This document shows, piece after piece, positions 23,405 through 36,390 of a stretch of DNA of 64,000 nucleotides. The position numbers and the translations under genes were made by a program. This stretch comes from Opeltia flavorubescens (Eukaryota > Ascomycota > Lecanoromycetes > Teloschistales > Teloschistaceae), in the NCBI GenBank assembly GCA_000442125.1, contig KE546978.1, forward strand, positions 806,001 to 870,000, in the 5' to 3' direction. The notes under the pieces were generated by a model that had not been told where the DNA came from, ran no database searches, and saw nothing but the letters and a program-made list of their open reading frames with translations. How positions within the stretch are numbered: position 1 is the first letter of the stretch; each line of letters opens with the position of its first letter.

Positions 23405-24216
23405 GACGATCCATTGATGGGGGATTGATCAACATCCAATGTCGACACTGGCAATATTGGGAGATGTAATGCTTCCATTGACGTTCCAGTACTAGTAAAT
23501 CAACTTCCTCGAGTCCGCACAAGGGATACTGCTTCCCTCATAGAAAGTAAAGTCCTTCCAGTGTAATTGATGGGCATTTCTCCTGGCAAAAAGGACAGCG
23601 AAGCGTTGGAACAAGCTGTCTAAGGGGAGTCAAGCTATGATATCCCAATGAATGGATTTTCTGCTTCTGTATGGACTGTATGGACTATACTCTAATCGCA
23701 CAGCACAGCTGCAGAAGTTCACAAGCACAATGAAGCTCTCACCGAGAATCCTTGTCGCTTTCGGGAGATCAACATCGCTAACTGAAGATGGTAGCCAAAT
23801 GACGTAACACTACTATGCTATCTCAAATGTCTCCTCGGCCTCCAGAAACGAAGTGCCTGTCCCATGAAAGGCATGTAGGCGAAGATACGGATGATCCATT
23901 AGGTCCAGACTCTAGTCCTCAATGTCTATACCTTGGGAGACACTTTTTCGGCTTATTTCCGCTGATTCTTTCCGCATTTTCTCAGGATAATACCTCATCA
24001 ATTGCGGAGAACGTCGAGCTTAAGAGATAAGTATCGGATTTCGCCGATAGCATGATTGATAGTGCTACCTCATCTCCTCTCCTATAAAGAAGGTTATTTC
24101 CAGTCTTGAACTGCATCTCTACATCTTGGCAGAATTCTTCGCTAGTCTTACACAATTACTTCGTAAATAATTCAATCCAGATATCAAGTCGTACCTCGTC
24201 TCTCAATTCTGTAAAC
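23405..24216. promoter_or_regulatory. Divergent promoter region of Rictor and uricase genes
   Basis: About 810 bp between divergent starts. The last 150 bp before uricase are T/C-rich. By analogy with A. nidulans uaZ, uricase should respond to purine and nitrogen regulators (GATA and CGG-type sites). I could not assign individual sites with confidence. Confidence 0.4.
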
Positions 24217-25198
24217 ATGGCGAAACTTTCCGCTTCCCAGTATGGAAAGGATAATATTCGCGTCTATAAAGTGCATAGGAACCAGCAGACAGGTGTTCAG
24301 GATGTAGTCGAGATGACTGTATGTGTACTGCTTCAAGGTGACATAGAGACATCGTAGGTATTCAGAACATCCCGCTTGACCTGAGACTGATTGGCGCAGC
24401 TATACACAAGCCGATAATAGTGTTGTAGTCGCTACAGATACTATGAAAAATACAGTATACGTCCATGCAAAACAGCATCCTGTTACACCTCCAGAGCTTT
24501 TCGGGGCCATTGTAGCTACACATTTCGTCGAAACCTACAAACATATCCACTCTGCCCAGGTGAAGATCGTCACCCACAGATGGACGAGGATGACCGTCGA
24601 TGGCAAGCCTCATCCCCATTCTTTCATGAGGGACGGCGCGGAGACGAGAAATGTAGAAGCTGTAGCGAACGAGGGAAAGGGTATCGACATCCGCTCAGCC
24701 ATTGCGGGTCTCTTGGTACTTAAGAGCACCGGCTCCGCCTTCCATGGCTTCATTCGCAACGAATACACCACGTTGCCCGAAGTGGATGATCGGATTCTGA
24801 GTACAGAGGTCGACTGTGGATGGACATGGGAAAACTTTCAAACCGTGAAAGATGTCGAGGCTGCCGTTCCCAAATTCGATGAAGCTTGGAGCAACGCTCG
24901 TGATATCACCTTGTCGACGTTCGCAAAAGACGAGAGCGCCAGCGTTCAGAACACCATGTACAAGATGTGTGAACAGATCCTGGCTGCTGTACCGATGGTG
25001 AAAGCAGTGGATTACTCTCTGCCAAACAAACATTATTTCGAAATAGGTATGCATTTCTGACATTGCTATGAACGCTTGGCTAACATCTTTTAAGATATGA
25101 GCTGGCATAAAGGTTTGAAGAATACCGGCAAAGACGTGGAGGTGTATGCACCGCAGTCGGATCCCAACGGTCTGATCGAGTGTACGGTATCTCGATGA
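24217..25198 (+). CDS. uaZ: Urate oxidase (uricase)
   Basis: Three exons (24217-24353, 24400-25046, 25095-25198) give 295 aa. The start MAKLSASQYGKDNIRVYKVH and the blocks SYTQADNSVVVATDT, VTHRWTRMTVDGKPHPHSF, LKSTGSAFHGFIRNEYTT, SVQNTMYKM and SLPNKHYFEIDMSWHKGL are diagnostic of uricase. The active-site Thr of VATD and the Phe, Arg, Gln and Asn positions known from the A. flavus enzyme appear conserved. It oxidises urate to 5-hydroxyisourate with O2 and releases H2O2, normally inside peroxisomes. The protein ends ...GLIECTVSR and stops, where many fungal homologues continue for several residues to a C-terminal SKL-type peroxisome signal. No downstream exon encoding such a signal was found. 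The gene is convergent with the uL13m gene. Confidence 0.95.
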
Positions 25199-25391
25199 GG
25201 AAATTGTCTGAGCGTGGACATTTGGTATTGTGGCAAGGGACAGAGAGTACAAGATCTATCGGAAATGTATATAAATCCAGGGTTCAGTAGTCATTTCATG
25301 AATAATGATCTTTTGTATTGCCAACCGTGCAGTCTTTCAGCCATACTCGCCGTGCCATGCGCCTTCCAATGCTAGGGAGCACGTTGTTACT

Positions 25392-26022
25392 CTATATTGA
25401 GATTTGCTTCAAATTCTCAGTCTTCACCTCTGGCTCGATGCGTCTCGTCCTGCCATCGAACTTTACCAGATTGGTCTTGTACGGATGGGCTTCTCCTTCG
25501 AAAACTATTGAGAGCGCCATTAGTCTCATCCTCAACGTTCGATTTAAACCTTGTAAGACAGGATGGAAGGACAATCACCCTTTAGCCTATCTAGCCTCTT
25601 GTCTCTCAATCGGTTCTTCGGTAACATCCCTCTCACTGCTCTCTTCAGCACCTCTCCTCCTCCCCACTTCCGCATCATGCTCTCCATGTTCATACTCTTC
25701 ATTGCCCCCGGCCTGGTGGTCCGCTTGTAATACAATTTCTGCTCTTTCTTCTTTCCGGTGACGAGCATGTCATTGCAGCCGGTTGCGACAACGTAATCAC
25801 CGCAGTCGGTGGAGGGATCCCAGATCGGTTTGTGCTTGCCTTGGAGAAGGATCGAGATTTGCGATGCGAGACGGCCGAGAGAGGGAGTGGTTGGGGAGGC
25901 AAGAGAGACGTGATGCCATGCTCGACTGTATGCTAGGCGCGTCTGCAAAGTGCAATTTTAGCATCGTGAATGTATGGTGGGTGTTTGGTGGCTGGCCATA
26001 CTTTACCTATCGTCTGCGACAT
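25392..26022 (-). CDS. Mitochondrial large-subunit ribosomal protein uL13m
   Basis: Three exons (26022-26002, 25942-25579, 25504-25392) give 165 aa. The 21-nt first exon encodes MSQTIGK and splices in phase to TRLAYSRAWHHV. Choosing the GTATGG donor and not the GTAAAG six bases upstream is what keeps the frame. The body has LGRLASQISILLQGKHKPIW, DCGDYVVATGCNDMLVTGKK and GMLPKNRLRDKRLDRLK. The last exon restores the conserved FEGEAHPYKTNLVKF. This is bacterial L13/yeast MRPL23, a core 54S component. It is head-to-head with the SOD1 copper chaperone gene across 306 bp. Confidence 0.95.
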
Positions 26023-26328
26023 GGCGGGTCAATGTCACCGCTGCATTTGGAAAATAGGTGAGCAATGTAGCTTGGACGAAAGCCTGAGGACGACTATAGA
26101 ACGTGAAAGATAGGGTGAATGGTCTTGCGAGTAGGTAGGAAACAGTCTAACGATTTCTTAGAGCAAATTGAAGCCTTTCGGCTCCAGCTTCCTCAGTTGA
26201 ATGCCTCGGACTATGGATTTCTCGTCATATTCTTGAGCTTCCTCCCAATCACTGCATGATGAGTCCCAAAGCATCCTCCTGCATCTTCTTGCGTCTACGA
26301 CCCCGCAGATTCCATCCTCCATAGTATT
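26023..26328. promoter_or_regulatory. Short bidirectional promoter, uL13m / CCS1
   Basis: 306 bp separate two divergent start codons. Both products concern mitochondria or copper/oxidative metabolism, so shared control is plausible. No specific site was identified. Confidence 0.4.
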
Positions 26329-27327
26329 ATGAGCTTTCTGTCCAAAAGGGCATTAACAACCAGCATGAGCGCCCTCTCCGCAGTCGCAGGAGCAGCTATT
26401 TACTATGGCGCCAACAATGCTCGAACAAGAGATACTCTACCCAGCTACGAAGCCACCTTTTCCGTACCTCTGAAATGTGACAGCTGCGTCAATGATATCA
26501 AATCCGCTCTCTCAAAGATAGATGGTCCGTCATATCTCCCTTGACCACCCCACCAACAACGAGATCAACAGCAAACGAAATCCCGGAAAAACTAACTCTC
26601 AATCCTAGGCATCTCCTCAACCTCCTTCTCTATCCCCTCCCGCCTCGTAACCATAACCTCCACCTCACCACCCTCTACCTTAATCTCCACCATCCAATCC
26701 ACCGGCCGTGACGCCATCCTCCGCGGCTCCGGCAACTCAAACTCCGCCGCCGTATGCATCCTCGAAATACCTCCTTCCTCTTCCGTCCCTCCTTCAGAAC
26801 GCTTGACATCTCCATCAACATCCTCCCCAACAACAACAGCAGCAGCCGAATCGAAATACGATTCCCCCGTTCGGGGTCTCGCGCGCCTGATCCAACTGTC
26901 GGAGCAGCTGACGTTGCTGGATCTGACACTTACATCTTTGCCGAAGGGAAGATATAGTGTTAGTGTGAGGAAGACGGGGGATATCACACGGGGTTCTGAG
27001 TCTCTTGGAGCGATATATATGGGTGAAGATGGGGATCAGAAGCGGGATGGAGGGCTGGGCGTGATTGAAGTAGATGATGAAGGACGAGGGAACCTAGTCG
27101 GTGAGGTGGGTTGGAGGGTGTGGGAATTGGTTGGGAGGGGAATGTGTGTAGAGAAGGTTGATGGGGAGGGCGTAGGGAATGGAGAAAGGGAAGGGGAGAA
27201 GCAAGAGGTGGTGGGCGTAGTGGCGAGGAGTGCAGGGGTTTGGGAAAACGAGAAGGTGGTTTGTGGGTGTAGTGGAAAGACGGTATGGGAGGAGAGGGAG
27301 GAGATGGTCGGGAAGGGGATATTGTGA
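26329..27327 (+). CDS. ccs1: Copper chaperone for Cu/Zn superoxide dismutase
   Basis: Exons 26329-26524 and 26609-27327 give 304 aa. The N-terminal metal-binding domain has the CxxC site at Cys50/Cys53 (LKCDSCVND). It is followed by STGRDAILRGSGNSNSAAVCIL, a strong CCS signature. The C-terminus has VVGVVARSAGVWENEKVVC and the CxC copper-transfer motif CGC, then SGKTVWEERE. CCS loads copper onto Sod1 and oxidises its disulphide. The middle SOD-like domain is degenerate, as usual in fungi. Unusually, about 38 residues precede the metal-binding fold, with early basic residues (SKRALT) and a hydrophobic stretch (MSALSAVAGAAIYYG). This could be a mitochondrial targeting or anchoring segment. The sense strand is extremely C-rich in the first half of exon 2 and extremely G-rich in the second half. 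Confidence 0.93.
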
Positions 27328-27599
27328 CCATTGGTTGTGATATCGTAAACTTGCGCTGCCAGTGCGCCTGATAACGAGGATGATTTCGGACGAATTAAAT
27401 GTATGTACGATATATGAAGACGAACAACGAATCTTGAGTGTGGACTCGACATCTTAAGCTTCGAAGCAGAAATGGAAGATGCCAAAGCCACCAACGTCTC
27501 AACTACATCCAATCCAGCGCCTTGCCTATCCATGATAGCCTCCAAATGATATCCAATGTCCAGTTCCAAACCCATATCCTCATCAAACATATCATTCGT
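27328..27599. other. Convergent 3' flanks of CCS1 and noxR
   Basis: 272 bp between converging stop codons. It probably holds overlapping 3' UTRs. No other feature was seen. Confidence 0.4.
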
Positions 27600-29660
27600 T
27601 CACAAAACCTCCTGTATCCAAACCTAAGATCATGAGCAAGTCAGCAACGATGCACTCCTCCTTTAGCCCGGAAGGAAAATACATACCTCCATCTTCCCCA
27701 TCTCTCCTCCCCCTTCACTCTTCTCCAACTCCCTCCTCGCCGCCTCCATCGTCATAATCCAATCATCACTATCCCCCATCGTGATCAAATCACCCTCATC
27801 CCTGACCTTCAACTTGAATCTCGTCCTCAACCCAAATTTCTCCCTGACGCGGTCCACGAAGCTCTCAAATGGGCTATCTGCGTTCATCATGATGTATCTC
27901 GTGTCATCGTTGCTACTTGCATGTACTTTGACTCTGATGGTGCGTAGCTCCGGGAGTTTTTGTCGCCGGGTGCGAGAACGCGATGAGTGTCGCTGGCGAC
28001 TACTACTGCGGTCGCGCGTGTGAGTGTTGCTGCGGGATGGAGGTGGTGGTCGGGAGAGTGTGCCGCCGGCGTTATTGAGGATTTCGAAGTCGGATAACGA
28101 GGATGAGGATGGAGAGGCTGGGTCGGAATCATGATCACTCGTATAGCGAGGTCGGTTGTTGGGACGGGTTCGGCTGTGTGATCGATTGCGTGTACGAGAA
28201 GCTTGTCGGGTGCGCGATGACTGTCTTGTCCTTGAGCTTGGGCGATGAGGGTGGACAATATTGTTTTCATTGGTGTCGAAGTGGGGTTCTTCAGGAATGC
28301 GTTCTGCGGAGAAACGTGTGGGCTTGCGGGATGCATACATGTCGTATAGATCGTCCGGAAATCGGTTGTTGTTGGCGTTCATGCCGTCCTCTGGACGGAA
28401 GGGAGTGGTCTCCATGAAGAGTCGGCCACGGCTTGGGGGCGGGTCGCGTCTGGAACGTGGAGAGTCATGCTTGCGAGATGGGCCACGAGGTTCCGAGGCC
28501 GTTCGGACGGTGCCTAGTCGGGGCAATTCTTTGTTGAGAACAGAAGGATTCAAGTCAAGACGCTCGGGCCGGGAAGGCTTATTACGAACTGAATGAGCGC
28601 GGCCGGTAAATGCTGGGGGTTTGGGGGGCGGCGAAGTACTGGTAAGAGTAGCAGCTGGCTTGATTTGATCATGATCTGGCGGCGGTGTAGGAGGAAATAC
28701 GTTGCGGTTCACCGGAGGTGCTGAGTGCTGCCGCGACCTGCTTGTAAGCCCTGGTTTGACAAGGTTGGATGCTGCAAAAGAAATGCTCTCCAAGGGCCTG
28801 TCGTCACGGCTAATGTCACGGCTAACTTCCGGGACACTTGCTTTCCTTGCCTCTGAGCCGGCAAAGCCAGTAAAGGTATTTCCCTGATCTGCAGCAGCAA
28901 TCAATCTCGCCTTTCCGAGATAATCCTTTGTCTTCAGGTTTTTCACTTTGGCACTATTCGGACGGTAGACGACACCAACGGGTATGGAAAAGACGGTGTA
29001 CCCCTAAAGCAAGGTCAGTATAGCCGATATGATTCCGGAAAATCAATGCTGACCTCAGCCTCTTCCCTAATTGCTTCATCAATCACATCATGATCAGGAG
29101 TTACTTTCTCTTTCGCCGCATATTGCAAATCTCCCATCCCAGCCTGCAATTGCTGCAGATAGATGTAGCAAAGACCTCGGTTGAAGAGTACCTCACACGA
29201 GTATAGCTTGAATTTGAGGCCCAATTGTTCGTAATTAATGTACGTATTACCCCTAAGGTATAGAAGTGTGTCGTTGAAGTTGACGAGTGCTTCTTCAAAA
29301 TCGCCGACCAGGAAGTTAGAGACGCCTTGTTGGAAGTATGCAACAGCCAGGTAATTGTCGAGTCGAATTGCTCGCTGATAGCATTCAATCTATCAATACG
29401 TCAGTGACCGAGATCAGAGTCGCCCTTCCAGATACTCGAACCGCTTTGTCATGTTCGCCTAAGGTTGCATGTATAACCCCACAGTTGAATAAGATCTTGG
29501 AGGTATCCGAGATGCCATCGAAGGTCTTGAGTGCCTCTTCAAACTCGTTATTGTCATAGTGCCCTAACGCTGAGACCCAGGTCTCGATCTCCTGTAAGAG
29601 GCGAGTCAGTCGTAGTATAGTAGATGACCAATTGCCAGCACAAACCTGTTTGAGAGACAT
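27600..29660 (-). CDS. noxR: NADPH oxidase regulator NoxR (p67phox homologue)
   Basis: Five exons (29660-29646, 29591-29442, 29389-29054, 29003-27687, 27623-27600) give 613 aa. The first exon is only 15 nt (MSLKQ). TPR repeats occupy about residues 1-160, with EIETWVSALGHYDNNEFEEA, FNCGVIHATLGEHDKAIECY and YFQQGVSNFLVGDFEEALV. Next comes the conserved activation region GYTVFSIPVGVVYRPN and TKDYLGKARL. A long Ser/Arg/Pro-rich linker leads to a C-terminal PB1 domain at about 520-612 (TIRVKVHASSNDDTRYIMM, DEGDLITMGDSDDWIMTM). The last 24-nt exon supplies VWIQEVL; reading through would end CIFLPG instead. NoxR binds Rac-GTP and activates NoxA/NoxB for hyphal fusion, sexual development and infection. 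The PB1 domain is expected to bind Cdc24 or Bem1-type partners. Confidence 0.96.
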
Positions 29661-30774
29661 AAGAATTGCCTTTTGCAGAGCCGACCCTGCGCCCTGCGTC
29701 AATTCTTGGCTTCTTTAACTCGTAAGATGTTCCACCGGTAATCCTCAAAGCATGTAGTATTACAAGAGATGGATCCAGAAGGCGAAGATGAGCGAAGGCG
29801 TCTTGGATTTGGATGAGCGCTTAATCAAACGGGCTGATGAGTAGCTCCACAGATCACGACGATAGCTCTGATTAGGATAAATGGGGGAAAGGAAGCGTGC
29901 CACTGAGAGAGAGGTCCTAAAGAGAGAGTGGCTAAAACGATTGACAGTGCGGCGAGATGTGCAAGTTGCAAACGGAAAAGAACGGCAGGCGGTGTTTCTC
30001 ACAGAGAAAAGAACACCGACGAAGGAAGAGAAGAAACGGTCACAGAAAGTCACAGCGCGTAGGGAAGCAATTGGAAGTATCGGTGTATGCGGGGCTAATG
30101 TACTCTTTCGCTCTTTGCATGAAGCCACTATGATAATTTGACTGGTGGAGGATTTCTGACGGCGGCTGGTGTCGCAGGATTTCCTCCTCCTGATCATGCT
30201 CTCCGTTCGTGTGCCTGACATGGTCGTTCGAGCCCCTGTCTTCTACTACACCTAGTCGTCGTCTAGATCCTGTTGTGATTGGACCAAAGGCGGGAACAAC
30301 GTCAATCCGGGATCTGGGCGCTTGGAAGTCATGCAAGCAAAGATTCACCCTTGCTCGAACCATCTCCAGCCACAACAATGATCACCGAGCAGTAGCCATC
30401 TAGAATGTGGCATCAAGTGCAGCACAATAATGAAGTGTCATGGAATTATTGCGACGACAGGACATCATGATGCATGGCATCTTGAACATCAATTATCAAT
30501 ATATCCTTTGGTACCGTGGCTCTCGTTGCTGCTTTGAAACCCGTCAGGTCACAGGATACTCATGCATCAGTAATTGTGACATACACTGGCTGAGCTCCTT
30601 TCTTCTCCCTGACAATGCTTTCATTTGTCATGCCGTCATAAACCCCCTTTTTGCCAGCTGAAATTGCTCCGAAGGCACGTCTCCGGTTGATGTGCTCTTA
30701 CATCATACACCCCCTGCCTCACTGTCCGTGATACAGTTGGAAACCGATCGACTTCGACGGTGCTTATAATCTAC
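29661..30774. other. Upstream region of noxR
   Basis: 1.1 kb between noxR and the 3' end of the kynureninase gene, both on the minus strand. The noxR-proximal part is rich in short purine and pyrimidine runs. A 153-codon minus-strand frame at 29760-30221 looks compositional and has no family resemblance. No gene is accepted. Confidence 0.4.
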
Positions 30775-32444
30775 CTACTTAATCTGTGACCAACCTTTTC
30801 TGTCTACGCCTGCTAAAGCCACCGATCCATTGTCAGGCTGCGTCGATCGCTTGCTAGCCTCGATACAGGCCGTGGTGAATATATCCACAAACTGCCAGAC
30901 CTCGCTGAACGTATTATATAACGGAGCTGGAGCTACTCGAACTACATCGGGTTTCCGCTCATCAACTACAACACCATTCTCCTCCAATTCCGCCATCACC
31001 CATTCCAGGAGCCCGGGCTTGAGGCGAATACTCAATTGTGCGCCTCGCTCTGCAGGGTCGGATGGGGTGATGATTTGGAAGGAGTTCATTCGTCCCGCTG
31101 CCGCATCACGTCGTTGGCCTCGAAGCAGGAGTTCCTCGAGGTAGTTTGTAAGCAACACCGACTTTGACCGAATCGCCCGCATCGACGTTTTCTCGAATAT
31201 TTCGAGAGAGGCTATAACTGGACAAATAGCCAAAGCGCATGGATTACCGACCTGGAAGCCAGCAGCACCAGGAATAGGTACGAATTCTTAAGGATGGTAA
31301 GTAATTACTCCAACTCAGCGCAATGTAGTAAGCAATGAAGGGTATATCGACGTACGATTGCCCATTTCGAATCGTGTGGCTTTCTCACCTCCCCACCACC
31401 CACTAAGCCGGGGCCTAAAGTTCACCTTGCCGTGACCATTGGTAGCCTCTTCGATTTGCCCATGTCTCTCATGTACGAAGAGCCCTGCAATGGCACCGGG
31501 TCCGCAATTGAGGTATTTGTATGAGCACCAAACAGCGAAGTCCACATCCCAAGCGTGCAATTCTAGCTCAACGTTGCCCACTGCGTGAGCTAGATCCCAT
31601 CCAATAGTAATCTTATGATGCCGGGCATGGGCTGTAATTCTCGGTATGTCGAGACACTGACCAGTATAGTATTGAACCCCTGGCAACAGTATCAACGCCG
31701 TGCTTGACGCGTGTTCGTCAATGATGGACAATATCCGGGACGTTGAAATGGTAGTCTCCGAGGGGTCTGTAGGTTCCACCAGAATCATTGCATCATCAGG
31801 ATCCAATCCATTATGTCGTATCTGGGATTCGACGGCGTACTTGACGAAGGTCAGGCGAGATATGGACTCATCACCCGCGGAGAACTAACGTGGTCGCTTG
31901 GAAAAGCTTTTCCTTCGAGTATGATTTTATATCTTTCATCATTTGGCCGGTAGAAGCTTGCCATCATGAAATGCAGGTTGGCAGTCAAGGTTTCCATGAC
32001 TGCAACCTCGGTCGAAGAAGCTCCAACGATTGGGGCCATGCGCTGAGCGGCAGCCTCATCAAGGTCCACGAAAGCAGGTAATCTCGAATCATCGTGATCT
32101 TTGAAATGACCAAAGACGCCCTTGGAAGCCCAGGCTCTTAAATGACTGGTGATCAGATCTTCAGTACGATGAGGTTGCAATCCTAGAGAATTGCCGCAAA
32201 GATATATGCTCAATTCTTCATGACTGCCACTTGTTGAGTCTGCTTCAACAGTCAACGCCTAGCAGAGGTTATGTGACAAGGTCGCACCCTGTTTCGACAA
32301 AGTCCTCCTCTTTAGGTCGGCTTTTGCTGGGATGATGAACTCAGACCTCAGGTGTCGGAGGTGGTCTAATTCATCCAAACCCAGCGCTTCTGCCTTTGTG
32401 TAGTCTTGACCAACGGTTTTTCTTGGTAGAGATTCTTCAGCCAT
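30775..32444 (-). CDS. bna5: Kynureninase
   Basis: Four exons (32444-32288, 32242-31890, 31839-31356, 31286-30775) give 501 aa. Diagnostic blocks are [55 protein letters not shown] and [11 protein letters not shown]. Lys278 in SYKYLN is the pyridoxal-phosphate lysine, and Asp252 lies in the PLP-contact motif. The last exon gives [16 protein letters not shown]. The enzyme cleaves 3-hydroxykynurenine or kynurenine to (3-hydroxy)anthranilate plus alanine on the tryptophan-to-NAD route. The first acceptor is not the CTAG at 32257 but the AAG at 32243, because only that one keeps phase. The donor there is GTGCGA, weaker than usual. The gene is head-to-head with ISA2. Confidence 0.95.
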
Positions 32445-32657
32445 TCCTACAATATACTTGTTGACTGCGGTAAGAACAAGGAACTCATTCCTTGCGATCC
32501 CTAGGATTGATTTTAGCTGTACTTGCATTTGTAAGGCGAGCGGGGGGCGGTCGTCGGTAATAAGACACACTATCGCCGAGGTATAAATGATCAGGAACGT
32601 CTTACGCCGCATCTCCAACCCAACCCATCTCTTCTGACATTTACCAGGTTACAAGCT
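32445..32657. promoter_or_regulatory. Very short bidirectional promoter, kynureninase / ISA2
   Basis: Only 213 bp separate the divergent start codons, so both genes must share promoter space including 5' UTRs. NAD synthesis and Fe-S assembly are not an obvious pair, so this may be simple compactness. Confidence 0.45.
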
Positions 32658-33396
32658 ATGGCTAGTACAGCTACTCCGCATCTTGCGGTGCCTTTCTCAC
32701 ATTTGATGCGCGCGGAGTTTAAGCGCTGCCTGCCTTTGAGAGCTCATGTCAGAAATCGTACATTGTGCTCATCAGCCCCTCCAAACGGTCGACAGCTCGC
32801 CGCCTATGCTCGACCGAACAATTCCAGCTGTCCACCGGACAGCAGGCATTTTTCGTCTAAGCTAGAGCATGATTTGCTACAACAAAAAGCCAGGCAGGCT
32901 CCCCAACGGAGACTCTTCTCTACAACGAAGCGGATCGCGGCGGCAGTCGTCACAGCGAACCCTAAGAAAGATGAGGATGGAAACGAAATGCTTATTGACA
33001 TAACAGAGCGCGCTTCTAAGGTTAGATACTCTAGAATAACGAGCAAGCTTGAGAACGAACTGACTTGACTTGTAGCGACTCAAGGAGATCATGATCAGAG
33101 ACTCCAATCCTTCGCTCGCCCTCCGAATTACAGTCGAATCGGGAGGATGCCATGGTTTCCAGTATCTCATGTCTCTCACCAACATGTCAGCTATCTCTCC
33201 AGAGGATGACACTGTATTCGAAGCTAGCAACGGCTCGGGCGCCAAAGTTGTGATGGACGAACCGAGCTTGGAGCTTCTGAAAGGTAGTCAAGTTGATTTC
33301 ACGATGGAATTAATTGGGAGCCAGTTCAAGATTGTCGGAAATCCCGCGGCAACGAGTAGTTGTGGATGTGGGACGAGTTTCGATATTAAACTTTAA
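32658..33396 (+). CDS. isa2: Mitochondrial Fe-S assembly protein ISA2
   Basis: Exons 32658-33020 and 33076-33396 give 227 aa. A basic, Ser-rich leader with RRLFSTTKR near residue 95 looks like a mitochondrial presequence. The HesB/IscA fold follows: [33 protein letters not shown] and [13 protein letters not shown]. The three conserved cysteines of A-type carriers (one in GGCHG, two in CGCG) are present. ISA2 works with ISA1 and Iba57 to make [4Fe-4S] clusters for aconitase, lipoate synthase and others. The YxM/F block and length fit ISA2 better than ISA1, but the split between the two was judged by eye. Confidence 0.9.
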
Positions 33397-33857
33397 GTAC
33401 AATGATGCATTAAAAAAGATCACCGAACGTCTATTCTCCTAAAACTTGAACAAGCAAACGTCGTCACACCTGATAACTTTATTCTATCTCATTTGATTTT
33501 GCGCCTCAGTAACAACATTAGAGGGGTTCTGGAGATTTGGTAATACTATTTTGATGTTGTTATGGTCTTGCAAAAGTGACGGCTCCATTATTGTTTGATA
33601 AGGCCTGCAGGGGAATAAATGTGACACTCGTACTCGGTGATTTCATTGTCTCAAGGTATAAGGCTGAGGTAGGCTATATTAGTCATCAAGGGTTAAGCCG
33701 TTCGCAACAAATTTTTAAATTTTATCCCTTCCGCTTGCCAACTTTACATCACATTTTCGCCATCAAGAATAATCTACCTACACTCTTCGATAGCTCACCC
33801 CACATCTTTGAGTCAGAGAGTTGTCGCTGCTAAGGGTGGTCGATCGTTTCCAATAAC
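33397..33857. other. Intergenic upstream of DBP2
   Basis: About 460 bp. The last 150 bp are T/C-rich leader-like sequence for the helicase gene. Nothing else was noted. Confidence 0.4.

Positions 33858-36390
<2,533 letters not shown>

Noticed and set aside
25940-26022. uL13m first intron with the GTAAAG donor at 26006
   Set aside because: It breaks the reading phase to the conserved TRLAYSR block. The GTATGG donor a few bases later works.
27036-27590. 184-codon minus-strand frame, very rich in Pro, Ser and Thr, opposite CCS1
   Set aside because: It is the complement of the G-rich half of CCS1. The low stop-codon density follows from base composition.
29760-30221. 153-codon minus-strand frame upstream of noxR
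   Set aside because: Ser/Arg-rich with no conserved block, no splice partners and biased composition. It is more likely promoter or 5' UTR.
31890-32290. Kynureninase intron ending at the TAG at 32257
   Set aside because: It leaves the next exon out of frame. The AAG acceptor at 32243 keeps phase and gives a normal sequence.
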